Source of the DNA: Camelus bactrianus
Lineage: Eukaryota > Chordata > Mammalia > Artiodactyla > Camelidae
Assembly: GCF_048773025.1 (NCBI RefSeq)
Contig: NC_133544.1
Location: forward strand, 67,609,501 to 67,673,500
Direction of reading: 5' to 3'
Length of the DNA stretch: 64,000 bases
Below, piece by piece: positions 24,900-37,000 of this stretch (its first letter is position 1; each line of letters opens with the position of its first letter). Both the position numbers and the translations under genes were made by a program. The notes beneath the pieces are model-generated. The model did no database searches and was not told where the DNA came from. It was given only the letters and a program-made list of their open reading frames with translations.

Positions 24900-26587
24900 A
24901 TAAAAAACTTCATTTTTTATAGGAGTACAAATGGCCCATTTATACCATTTCTTTCAGTATCTAGCAAAACATCTCAACTTTTATCATCATGCTAACTTCA
25001 AGAGACCTGATAATATTTAGATCTTCTCATTCACGTGCTCAAATCAATGGAGCTATTTATTCCCAACTGCTGGTAATGAACTTTCTTAACTCAGCATTTT
25101 GTGAAAAAAAGAAAAAAAAGTCTAAATACTTGAATTGCTTAATTTCATGCTCTTTCTCTTGGCATGCATCTTTTTGGTTTGCTTTTAAAAATAAACTCGA
25201 AAATCATGACCTATTCAGATATGAAAAAATAAGATGGAGAGCAATGAGAACACTAATCTTTAATGGTCACCTGGCTAGAGAACCTGTGTCTATAGTTAAC
25301 CCAAATTAAATAGAAAACCCTTGAGTTTATGAAGCAATCCACTTACGTGAAGTTGATTAAAAAAAAAGCAAAAAAGCAAAAAACTGCTCTAAGACTATAG
25401 ATTGGATTCTACCCCACTCTCCCATAGTTGCCACCCTGGTTAAGACTCTCTGATTTGGTTTCCTCATTATTTAAAATAAGAATAGAGCTCTTAAAAAAAA
25501 AAAAAAAGAATAGATCTCTTAAGTTCCTTAAAAAATTCCACAATTCTATAGTCAACTGCAGCTCACTGGTCTTTTGTCCAGTGAATAAACAATTTAAAAT
25601 AATTCAAGTTCCACTTTCATCATCCGTTTTTTAATCTGACAAAGGCAAAAGGACGTACTCATCTTCCAGTTAAATTTTTTTGTGTGATAGAGAATCAAGC
25701 AGGAAAGAAAAAAAACAGTATGGTCACCCAGCTAGACACAGCGTTAGGAAAAACGGTTTATTTGAGGAGAAAGCAGCACAACAGTTTGCTTATTTTGGTT
25801 GCAGGTATCATGATTCATATCCTCTCAAGGGCAGACAGAAAAACCAATCTTTTCCAGGGAAGACAGTAATACGGCAAAGCTTCTTTCCCTCTTGCCTACA
25901 TATATTTACAAGTGAAAATAACTCTTTGAGTGCTAGTCTCATACAGATGCCCACAACACCTGCTTTCAAATTCTTATAATCAGAGAAATTATGTAACAGA
26001 CTGTTTGGCTCCATCCTGACTTAGACGACAGACAGGTCTCCTGGGTTGCTTTCCTTGGCATTTCCCTCCCCCTGTTATCATCCCATCACTTTCGTTTTCC
26101 CTTTCCTCACACAACATTTACACATGTGTTCTGATGCAGCAGGACACACTGTAAGATGAGAGTCTGATCATACCCAGCACGGCCTGGTAAAGTTAAGCAA
26201 ACAGTAGTCATTCAAAAATATCATTGACTTTAATTTCCTTATGAATTCATCATTCCTTCAGAATGTCAAGACCAGAAGCATTTCACTGGCAGCATGCGGT
26301 GCTCGCTTAATTCTTCAAAGGTTCATTGGACATGGTCCAGCCTAGAGGTAGATGCACTAGAGGAGACACTGGGGAAATGCTCCCCTCGGCCACTCTAGCA
26401 GTGTGGGAAAGGGGAAGAGAGAGCGAGTGGGCAGTTCCCCCACCTGCACACACATGCGCATCTCTTCTCTGGTCACCATATAAGCAGAGGGCCCTTGTCA
26501 GAAAACATCAGTCTCACTCATGTTAATTCTACCATCACAGAATCGTCACTTTACCTCTCGTTCATGTGAGGACAGCACAGTAATCGT
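24900..26587. other. Intergenic downstream of AQR, unclassified
   Basis: No exon or repeat recognised. Two AATAAA signals on the minus strand (near 25060 and at 25762-25757) could serve a long AQR 3-prime UTR. Confidence 0.4.
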
Positions 26588-26753
26588 AGTGTTTTTCAAA
26601 CTACAAAGTACATATGAATCACCTGGGGACTTTGCTGAAATGCAGATTCCGATTTAACAGGTCTGGGGTAGAGCCCAAACTTCTGCGTTTCTAAGAAGTT
26701 TCAATGCAATGACGCTGATGCTGACCTGCAAACCACCTTGAGTAGCAAGGTCC
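26588..26753 (+). mobile_element. MER5A-type hAT fragment
   Basis: Reads GTTTTTCAAACTACAAAGTA, GAATCACCTGGGGACTTTGC and GACGCTGATGCTGACC, the ordered landmarks of MER5A. Confidence 0.78.
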
Positions 26754-26999
26754 TAGTACCGCTGCCATCCCAAATCTGGAGTACATTTTACCAAACTAAG
26801 GTCTTCTTGTGGGTAGCTGTCTTTTAAGAGAACAGGGTGGAAAACTCTGAACCTCTGCATTGGAAGAAATCCATTCTGCACATGGGAGTTAATTAAGCTC
26901 GCTGATTCTCACTACCCAGACTCCAGATCTTTGTTCCCGCGCAGGTGGATCTGCCAGATTCTTCTTGCCTAGCTGAATGACGAATCTTGACTCAGACAA

Positions 27000-27170
27000 A
27001 CCAGCCTTATCTGATGCCACTTGGCCAGCAACTCAAACATTAATGGTGTAGCACCTGCAAAAATGCAGTTTCCTGGGCTCTGATCCAGAGATTCTGACTC
27101 ATTAGGTCTGGAGTGGCCCCAAGAATAAACAGACTTTCTAGGTGACTCTAACACATTCTGAGATTTGGGG
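27000..27170 (+). mobile_element. MER5A-type hAT fragment
   Basis: Reads GATTCTGACTCATTAGGTCT and GGTGACTCTAACACATTCTG. It lies just beyond the likely AQR 3-prime end. Confidence 0.65.
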
Positions 27171-27432
27171 GGACAAAACGCATGTAACCACTTCGCATTG
27201 GAACAACCTATATCCTATGGTGTTAAAGCCTCTCTACCAAGGAAGACAGCAAAGGAAGGAGGGATAAAAAGAAACATGATTTGAGCATCTTATACTGTGA
27301 CAGAAGAAATGATTTCCTTCTCAATTTGGACACTTGGCTTAAAGCCATTTATGCTTAATTCCTGTAAATATTTGTATATTTTCTTTAGAAAAGTTCACTA
27401 AAAATGTGAACCATTATTCAGTAGAAAATTCT

Positions 27433-27708
27433 TTTAATTGTAAGTATGATTACAGATAGTTAATGATCAGAATATCAAAAGGAATGGTTAATTACTCCTC
27501 TGACTGAACAAATAAAATTGGAGTTGTTCATACACATACACTTTAAAAAATATATCCAAGAACACGAACACTGAGATCAACCAACAAAATTAAGGATGGA
27601 ATATCTATTAGTACCATTAAAATGGCAGAAGCACGTGTAAAATATAAAAAGTAACTTTACCTAGACTTTATAAATGCAATGTCCTCCCTAAGCAGGGCTA
27701 CGGTTTGG
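27433..27708 (-). other. AQR: AQR 3-prime UTR, proximal part, with candidate poly(A) signals
   Basis: This is sequence directly after the AQR stop. On the minus strand there is a TATAAA variant at 27672-27667 and an ATTAAA at 27438-27433. Full AATAAA forms occur only further down, at 25762-25757 and near 25060. The true end cannot be chosen from sequence alone. ATTAAA at 27438 would give a UTR of about 290 bases. Confidence 0.4.
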
Positions 27709-28050
27709 CTACTTGGGTTCTCCGGGGGCAGACGTGGCCTCCTGAGGGGTGTTACTCTCCCCTGGCACACCTACAGGTCCTGCCATGGCAGCAGTCATCT
27801 CGGAGACGGCAGAGACAGCCTCTGGACTGGAACTGGCTCCTGTCTCACTGGGGGTGGCCTCAGTCTCATGGAGGGTGACAGTGGTCTCAGTCTGAGAGGC
27901 TGAGGTCTCTTGACTGGAGCTGGCATCTGTTAGACCAGGTGTGACGTCAGCTTGAGCAGGCATGGCCTCTTCTTCTGTTTCCAATTCTGTCTCCTGACTT
28001 TGAACTTCTTCACCTTCTTCTACCATAGCAGGTGGTAGCTGTAATAAAGT
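27709..28050 (-). CDS. AQR: AQR terminal coding exon: Ser/Thr/Glu-rich tail and stop
   Basis: The exon has 113 codons and a TAG stop at 27711-27709. It starts [20 protein letters not shown]. The rest is low-complexity and rich in Glu, Thr, Ser, Ala and Pro, ending [10 protein letters not shown]. The acceptor is TTCATTAG. An in-exon TTACAG nine bases further on could act as a second acceptor (it would remove three codons). The tail seems about eight or nine residues longer than the human one as I recall it, around TVTLHETEA. Confidence 0.95.
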   Translation of the reverse strand, partial: TLLQLPPAMVEEGEEVQSQETELETEEEAMPAQADVTPGLTDASSSQETSASQTETTVTLHETEATPSETGASSSPEAVSAVSEMTAAMAGPVGVPGESNTPQEATSAPGEPK

Positions 28051-31000
28051 CTAATGAAGAAAAAGAAAACATCAAGGAACCCAGATGAAAAAACCACTGG
28101 CTTACAAAGCTAAGCTCTCACATTAACATTATCTTCCTAACAGACACTGTCACTCTAGAACTCTCCAAGCCACTGCTGCCCGTTTTACATTGTAGATGTA
28201 ACAACTCTGATGACAATGGCTTAGGTTTTGCTGACTCCATGGAATATGCCTACACAGGTATCAGATAATAATGAGAGTACAGAGTAAATCTTCAGGGAGA
28301 AAAACAACATGAAAAGCTATCAAATTGTTCAGCAGAGGAATTTACTGTAATACTCTGGAAAAAACAGTGACTAATTAGGGCTGATTGGCACACCAACTCA
28401 AGAAAGCGCTGGCCGCAATCAAGGAGCCCTGTGAGGGTCGGGAGGAGCGAAGCCCTGAGACAAGGCCATGGCAGGGCTGAGCAGCAGGGCACAAGGCTTC
28501 TGTCCCACTCAACCAGAGCACAGGAGCAGCTCCATAGGCCCGGCTTCCCTGGTAACTATGGCTGTCTGCAGCTGAGGCCTGGCATTAATCAGAAAAGAAA
28601 AACTGATACACTGGGACTTTGTCAAAATATAAAAACTTCTGTTTTTTGAAAGACATTTAAAAATGTGAAAACAAGTCACAGACTAGGAGAAAACGTTTAC
28701 AAAACAATCATTTGATAAGGGAACTGTAGTCAGGATAAATTTTAAAGCTCTCAAAAATCAATAAAATAAACAATGCCAAAAAATGAGCAAGAGGGCTGAA
28801 CAGATATCCTCAGAGAAGATATACAAATGGCAGCTAACCACATGAAAAGATGCTCAACATCATTAGTTATTAGAGAAATGCAAACTAACCCACATAAGAG
28901 CACTACATACCTACCGGAATGGCTGAGATGAAAAAGGCCAACTACGGTAAGTGTGCGTGGGCTCCCATCCACTGCTGGTGGGAGTATGAAATGGTGCAAC
29001 CACTTTGCAAGACAAGTGGGCAGTTTCTTAAAAAGCTGGATACATACTAACCACACTATCCAGCTGCTCCACTCTTAGAAATTTACTCAGGAGAAAGTAC
29101 AAAGACTTGTACAAGAATGTTCATAGCAGCTTTATTTATAATAGTCGAAATTGTAAACAACCCAAATGTCTATCAATAAATGAATGGGTAAACCTGGTAC
29201 ATCCATAAAACAGACTAATATTCAGCAATAAAAAGGAAAGGACTACAAACACATTCAGAAACATAAATGAATTTCAAAATGATTATGCAGGGTAATAGTA
29301 AATGGGGGATAAAAAGACAAACTGTAAGAGTCTATTTACATAAATACCTAGAAAATGGATACTGATTTATCGTAACAGAAAGTACAATTCTTAGTCTCTG
29401 GGAGAAGGTGGGAAAGGCATTGGTGAGGGGTGAGAGGGATTATCAAGGTGCAAGAGGAAAATTTGGGGGGATAATAGATCCGTTCATTATCTTGACTGCG
29501 GGGATGGTTTCGCAGGTATATACAATCATCACAATATATCAAATTATATACTTTAAATATGTGGATTTATTATATGCCAAATTATACCTACAGAAAGATG
29601 TCTTTAATATGGATGTTACATGAACAGTAACATCCTATTTTGGTTTAGTTGGTTTCCCTCAAGGAATCAATTACTTCAAAGATTTATTCTGCAACAGAGA
29701 AGATCCTACAGCAAGAAAAAGGAGTCAATGTTGAGAAAACTCACCTGATGATAATGATGTGTGGTCTGTATCAAATGCATGTACATGTTGTATACGAAGT
29801 TTGCCATCTGGGGCATATTCTTTATTATCTGTACTTCATGAGATGGTCTCTCTCCATTCTAGAAAAAGGCAAAAAGAAAGTTAACTATAGAGTGAAAAAC
29901 GCTGAAAGCCAGCATTTTAATAGAAGCCCATGTCGCCATCTTATGTATGAACACTATCAGGGTTTGGAGGACATAAGAATAATAAGAGGACATTAAGATG
30001 TAACTGAGCCCAACGGTCCAAGGATTTCATGAAGAGGAGTGATTCAATTTAAATTTAGAAAAGGTAGAGATAAGAAGAGAGCTAAAAGTTACTAGCTTTT
30101 AATATAATTTCAGGCTGGTAAGTAAAACTTGAGTTTTGGTCTATGAATTGATGTAGAAGAATTAATAAGAAATGAGCCATCATTTGACTCAAGAGAAAAG
30201 TCAACATGGTCTAAAGAAGTCGTCTCCGATACCATATACGCTCCAAAGGCAATCTCAACATTATTCAGAAAGAAAATATTAAAATTATTCTTTCCATTTG
30301 TTTTTCTAAAAAATAAGAACTGAACATTTATTACTATTCTATGTATAGATGGTTCATCGTGAGGATGACTATTTGAAAGTCTTTTTTTTTTTTAACTAAT
30401 AAAGTGTCAAAAATGTTGGCAAATAGCAGTCACATGTGAACCATGTGGGGAGAGTGTTAAATCAGAGGTCTGGGCTCCAGCCCCCAGAGTTTTGATTCAG
30501 TAGGTCTGAGGCAGCATGAGGTGATTTAGATAGACATGGTTTCTGACAACAATCTGAGAAACACTGTTTTACTGGAGCAGGTAAAGTGGTAAAGCAAATG
30601 AAGAAAATACAAAATTTGCACATCTTCCTAAACCACCCTAGAATAAAGATTAAGAACTTTTCTATTTAAAGTCAATTACAAAATTTTTATCAAGTATCAT
30701 CCTTTCTTACTGTAGGAACAATTCAGAAAACCATAAAAGTGAAACACCTATCAAGAAAAAGGATATTACCTTAAAGTGACAAATAATTTAACATAAAGCT
30801 AGAAATATTTAGTTCAGTAAATAGTACTTCTCAGAATTAAAGAGGAGGGCAGTATTGCCGATAAGCAGATGTTCTTTTGATAATGGTCACTTTCTGCAAA
30901 GACTGCGATGTTGTTACCACTATGAAATGTTGCCTTTAAAGCCTGGGAGGCTTTTGTTTGTTTGTATTTGTTTGCTTATTTTCTGGTGGCCTTACTGGGA

Positions 31001-34000
31001 GCTGCCTCTCCTGAGATGCAGTGCTGCTCAGCCCTCCTGACCCCCCACACTGTCTCCCGAGCAGGGGATGGGGAGATGCTCCCAGCCCTCAGGCCCCCAG
31101 GCTTGTGTCCACGGTATGGTCTAGAGCCCAGTTTCTAAGCCTTCTGTTCCTCCTGATCTACACTCCAGGTTTTTCCAGGTGTGTCTGTAGCCCCTGGGTA
31201 GGAAGTACCTGGAGAGCGTGTTAAACCTGAAGGCACTAAGGCTCTGCCCCAGGCCTCTCATCAGGAATGTGCCTATTTAATAACCAGGCCACCAAAGACT
31301 GAGAACCTCAGAGCTACAGGACTGTGTCCAGACTTTAGAGCCCAACACTCAAGGCTGTACATGACCTCACCCTATTACATCTCTCCATCCTTTCTCTCCT
31401 CCTCCATAGCAGCATTTCTTTAAAAAAAAAAAAAAAGTTCTCAGCATTATTATAAAATAAACACAGAGTATTTAATCATTTTTTTTTCAAAGAGGAGTGG
31501 GGGAAAGAAGTATCCTGTGAATATTTAAGATAGTTTTATTTAAAATTCAATGGATCCCTAAGGCATTTCATTAAATGAAAAACACAAAGCCCAGAAGTCT
31601 ACAACATGCTGACCTTCATGTAAGAAAGAAAACAACATAAGAAAATAAACAGGTATCTGCTCCTTTGTGCAAAAGGAAGGATAAGTCAGAAAGTAAAGGG
31701 ACAGGTTACTACGGGAGTGGGGATGGGAAAGGGGAGGAAGAAGGGGGTGGGTGGGTGTGGAGAGAGACTGGAAACGGGTAGCAGGGGTGAGGGGAGAGGG
31801 GCACTTCTCTGAATCTGCCTTCTGTCAAGTGTATGTGCTGTCTCCTCCCACCTTCCCACAGAATGTAAGCTTCTTGAAGGTTTTCTAAGAGCTAAACCAT
31901 TTATTACTCTGTTATCAATTAGTTAAGTTCTTCTTACAAAGCTGAAGAGAAGCAATATGGTACAATGGTTATTAAATGGACTCTGGAATCAGACTGCCTA
32001 GGTCTTTAAATCTTGGATTCTCCATCTACTAAATATGTGGCCGAACTCCTTAACTTGATCCAACTCTGATCCAGTTTCCAACATAGGGAAAATGGGGTTA
32101 ATAAGCAAACCTACTGAACAGGGCTGTTGCTGAGATGAAATAAGATAACATATGTAATGTAACACTTACTGAGTAGTCACCATGTGCCAGGCAATTAGCT
32201 CTTTACATACATTATCTTACTTCATCTCAGTAACAGGCCTGTTCAACAGGTTTTCTCACTAACTCCATTTTACGCATGTTGGAAACTGGATCACAGAAGT
32301 TGTCTGATCTGTGAATATTCAATAAATGTTAGCTGGTATTATTATTTTGACATAGAAAATCTAATTCAGCTCCTCAGTGTAAGGAGCACTCTAAACCAGT
32401 GATGGAACAATCTATGTGACGATGTTCCTTGCTAATGTGGTCACTTGTTAACAAATGCTGCCTTATACAATGAAGAAAGAAGTCTTACCTTTCTACTGGT
32501 TGGGAAAGGTTCTGTTGGAATTATATGCAAATGAAGCGGGCGGGCCGTGAGCTGGCTGAAGGCTGGAGTCAATTCAAAACAGTTTTGGAAGAGGGACACT
32601 CTGGCGAAGATATAAAGTCCAAGTCTGGCTCTAGACATGGCCACCACTAAGCGACGGACATCCCTTTGGGAACCAAACAAAATTAATTAATGTATTTCAA
32701 GAGGAACAACATATGTATGCAGCCTTTTATTTTGAAACATATTCCACTAAATATTCCTGTTAAGCTGTGGCAATCAAAAGTTAAGCTTCTTAAAAACTTA
32801 ACAGATTAAACATTAAGTTAATCAATGTGATATAACTAGTAAACCAAGTAAGAAGTTAATGTTTTATTACTAACCTCTATGGGTTTTTTTTTTGGTAGGG
32901 GTTGGGGGAAATCACAAAATAACCAATGCTCTGATTAAAAAGATCTAAGTAGCTCTATTAGTATTATGGTATAGTTTAGTTCTCAGTTACCAATTTACTG
33001 TATCACCACCTGAATCAATCCAAACCAGCCCTTCCTCAACTTCAGCTACCAAAGTCCCAGGCTCTGTCAAGGTTAGAAACGTCAAATTTTACTTCCTAGG
33101 TAACTCTTACCACACTGTTTTATACTTATTTATAATAATAATTACAAATACAAACAGAAAAATAGTATGATGACATGATATAACGTAATACCATGTCTTA
33201 ACTATGCATTTACGCTACTACCTATGCCCAATGCCTGGCCTGTAAGTCTCAATGTTCACATAAACAGTAATAAAAATGCCAAAATGAATGATAAAATGAA
33301 TGACCCAACTATACATGTACTTGATTATCTGAAGAATGATGGCAGTTTTCTTTATCTTTTAGAAAGAATATGTTCTTAAAACTTTACCTGAATTTATCTG
33401 AATCAAATAAATTTATAAAAGTCTAATTTCACCTCACTATTAGTTAGAATGTGTTTTAGTAAGAAAAGATAGTTTTGGTTTTAAATACAGAGGACAGTTT
33501 GTTTCTTGAGATGCTCTTAGATGGCTATTTAAATTTGTGGGTATTCTATAAAAGAGAAGACTTTCATGAAAAATAAAGTCTGGTACAATCACCCCTGATC
33601 TCTGTAAGTGTTAAAGAGTCGTACAGAGGTCAGATGTTACAAAGATCATACGACAACCACACAGAGAATGGCTCATACAACAACCACACAGAGAATGGCA
33701 AATGCAATACTTACCAAATGGCTTTTCTTTGTCTCTTCATAATGTGAGGTATTCGGTGAATATCCCTAATTTAGCCTCTTTTTCTATTGTGTTCTATGGC
33801 CTTGACAAGGCCCTAGTTTCCCTTATTAGGAGGGACTGTGCAACATCACATAATAGCAGTTATGTTGGGGGGGTTACCCCCACCCCTCAAAGTAAGAGAT
33901 GTTCATCAGTAGCTTTGAGGAATTTCTACATTTGTGACACACTGGATTCATGAAGCAAATGTTATCTTCTAGGTTACTCAAGCCAAATTGTTTTTTATTT

Positions 34001-37000
34001 TCTCCACATTTTTTAGAAGCCCAAGGGGTCATGCTACAGGTGGGTAGTTTCAACACTAGTAACTGGATGTATGATGCTAGAAATACTCAGCATGAATTCT
34101 CATGCAAATATTACAAAGTAAATTATGGTTAAAACAATGCTGTCAGGGGAAAAGGAGGGGCAAGGTGGAAGGAGGTGACCTGAACTGTTGTTTTCACAGT
34201 GATCACTGTATTATGATACTCAGTTCTCCCCTTCTTATCCGGAGGGCCCTACCTCTAGGCAGAGCAGACACGGTGCTACTGCAGTGACAATGGACCTGTT
34301 CCTCTGAGGAAACTTTCCCCTCCAGCCCTCAGTGCCAAAGTGCAGTGAAGTGACTCTATTAAGCCTGATCTCCACTGCACATGAAGAGAGCTAGCCTGAA
34401 ACCTTCTGCAGGTTGAAATGTAGGTATTTTCCAAGGATATATCTAATGACTCTCTCACTGAATTCTAAGCTCCATGGGGGCAGAGAAAGTTAAATTTTAC
34501 TACTATATATCAAGAACCCAGCAACACTGCCAAATAATAGATGCATCTGAGGATAGTTGTTAAATGAATGACTGAATACTATAAACATAATGAACTACCA
34601 GGCAAAAAAAAGTAAAGAGTGGCAGCATGAACAGACAGAGCTGCTGGGAGCAGTAACTTGAAAGTAGGACAGTGGGAACCACTGCCTTCTTTCATAGTCC
34701 CCAGAAGATGGCTGGACAGAAACAACACTGTTAAACAACGAGCCATCACAGTGACAGAACCCTCTGAGGAGACAACACAGGAAAGCTAGTTTCACTGCTT
34801 TGCTCTGAACAAATCACAAGCATTTCTATTTGTAGCTGGGCTATTCAAGTCAGTAGGGACAAGAACAATGAATGCTACAAAAGGGACCAGAGCTGTCTCA
34901 CAATTCTAGCTTCTAAACAGCTCCACAGTGTCCTAACAGGCCTCTGGAACTGAAGCTGAATAGTCTGGCTCCTGCTCCTAATGAAGTCTACCCTGGATGA
35001 AAAGAGATGTGGGTAAAGAAATATGGCAGGTGCTTGGAAAGCAGCCTAGCAGTTTCTTAAAGGGTGAAACATAAAGTTCCGATATGACCCTGCAATTCCA
35101 CTCCTAGGTTTTTACCCAAGAGAAAGGAAAACAAACTTCCACAAAAAACTTGTATATGAATGTTCATAGCAGCATCAGTCGCAATAGCCAGAAAGTGGAA
35201 ACAACCCAAGTGTACCCCAACTGATGAATGGATAAATAAAATGTAACATATTCACACCATGAAATATTATTCAGCAATGAAAAAGTAATGAAGTACTGAC
35301 ACATGCTACAACACTGATGAACTTAGAACATATTATGCTAAGTAATTTCATTTATATGAAGTGTCCAGAATAGGCAAGTCTACAGGATAAAGTAGAACAG
35401 TGGCTGCCAAGGGCTTGGGGAAGTAGAGAGGAGTAACTGCTGATAAGAACAGGGTTTCTTGTTGGGGTGATGAAATGTTCCAAAGTTGCGAAGACAGCTG
35501 CATAACTCTATGAATACACTAAAAATCATTGAATTGTACACTCAAAATAGATGAATTGTATGGTATGTGAATTATATCTCAATAAAACTGTTACTAAAAA
35601 GAGAAGTATGGAAGGAAGTTTCCTTGGTCTCTTGAAATTCGAAAACAAAATATTTTCCTACTTCTTAGAAAAAGAAAGATATGAAAGATTGTATCTACAA
35701 ACCAAAAAATTCTATAAAGAATTAGATAAAATTCGAGCTAAGATACCTAAGTTACCTGGATAGGTGAATCATAAATAATACATACACTGACATTTCCCCC
35801 TCTATGCTTTAGCAACACTACTGTCATCACCAGCATCCTCTGAAGAAGCTGGACTTCCAAAGGGAAAGTTTGGCAAATACAGAGAAGTTTAATTTATTGG
35901 ATAAAGAAAATTTGGATATGTAAGACGACAATGAAATTGGATTCTTTTTAAACTCTCCATTTATAAGCATTTTATCATTATCATTTTCTCTTTAAGTTTC
36001 CAGAAAAGTCAGGCAAAGAACAGCACAGAAGTCGTCATGGGAATGTGAAAAAGACAAAAGCACGACAGAGTAAGAAAAAAGGTGGGAAAGAGAGAAGGCA
36101 GTATTCACATATTCATACTGTGAGTTTCTGAGAGATTTTAATTATGTAAATCATAATGATGCCCTATTCAGACAGCAGCTATAAATTTCAATGCAGAAAA
36201 GGAACTGCTTTTTAGAAAAGTTAGTCTCCAAATACATGTTTGACACTTAAGCAAAAATAAACTGTATTTTAGAATGTTACAGTCTTAAAATGATTTCTTG
36301 AAATATTATACCTTTGCTTACTCTTTCATAAAAGTTACCGGTCTAATGGAACCTGATCACTGGGTTAAGCACCAAAGTCTTGACTTAATGAGAATATTAT
36401 GAGAACTGGAAGAAAATTTTTTTATACCCACAAAATAAAATAATAAAATGAACTCTCCTTATAGTTTTGCTAGTAAGTCATAAGAGATGAAGGTTTATAT
36501 AAAACTAAATGGCTGCTTTGTAATAAGAAGATATTATTCCATAAATCTCTAGCACATAAACACATCACAATAAATGATAAAAATAGACTACTGTTTGTTT
36601 TGACAAGTCTTAATCCCGAGAGAACAAATGGTTCCTTTATCCTCTAACACTGAAGCTGAAAGACTGTGTGGGGAAAAGTCAGAAATCCTACGCAATGAAA
36701 AATTTACTCTTAAGATTTTTACCACTTCACCTCCTTTAATTTCTGATATTAAGCTTCCAACAGATATAGGATATATATATTAAGATTATATGATTAAATG
36801 CTATCTCTGAATGTTCCTGAAGAGTCAAAAAGTTAAAATTACTAAAACATTTAAGATTCAAAAGATTTAGAAGCCGTGGCAATGACTAAGTAACTACAAA
36901 GAATCTGACAGTTACATTCCAACAAAAATCACTAAAAGTTGCTATAGCAATGAATTATACTTTAAACTTAAAATTTAAAACTACTTAGCCACAGAAGCTC

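Larger units (their letters stand above)
29859..32488 (-). other. AQR: AQR intron, 2.6 kb
   Basis: It holds two MER5-type pieces (30428-30572, 31192-31320), L2 pieces (31320-31420, 31810-31900), a G-rich tract (31719-31755) and two MIR blocks (31945-32160, 32160-32340). Confidence 0.7.

Noticed and set aside
1-27000. Exons of ACTC1, the human neighbour on this side
   Set aside because: No actin-like sequence was seen on either strand. In human the gene lies some 60 kb from AQR.
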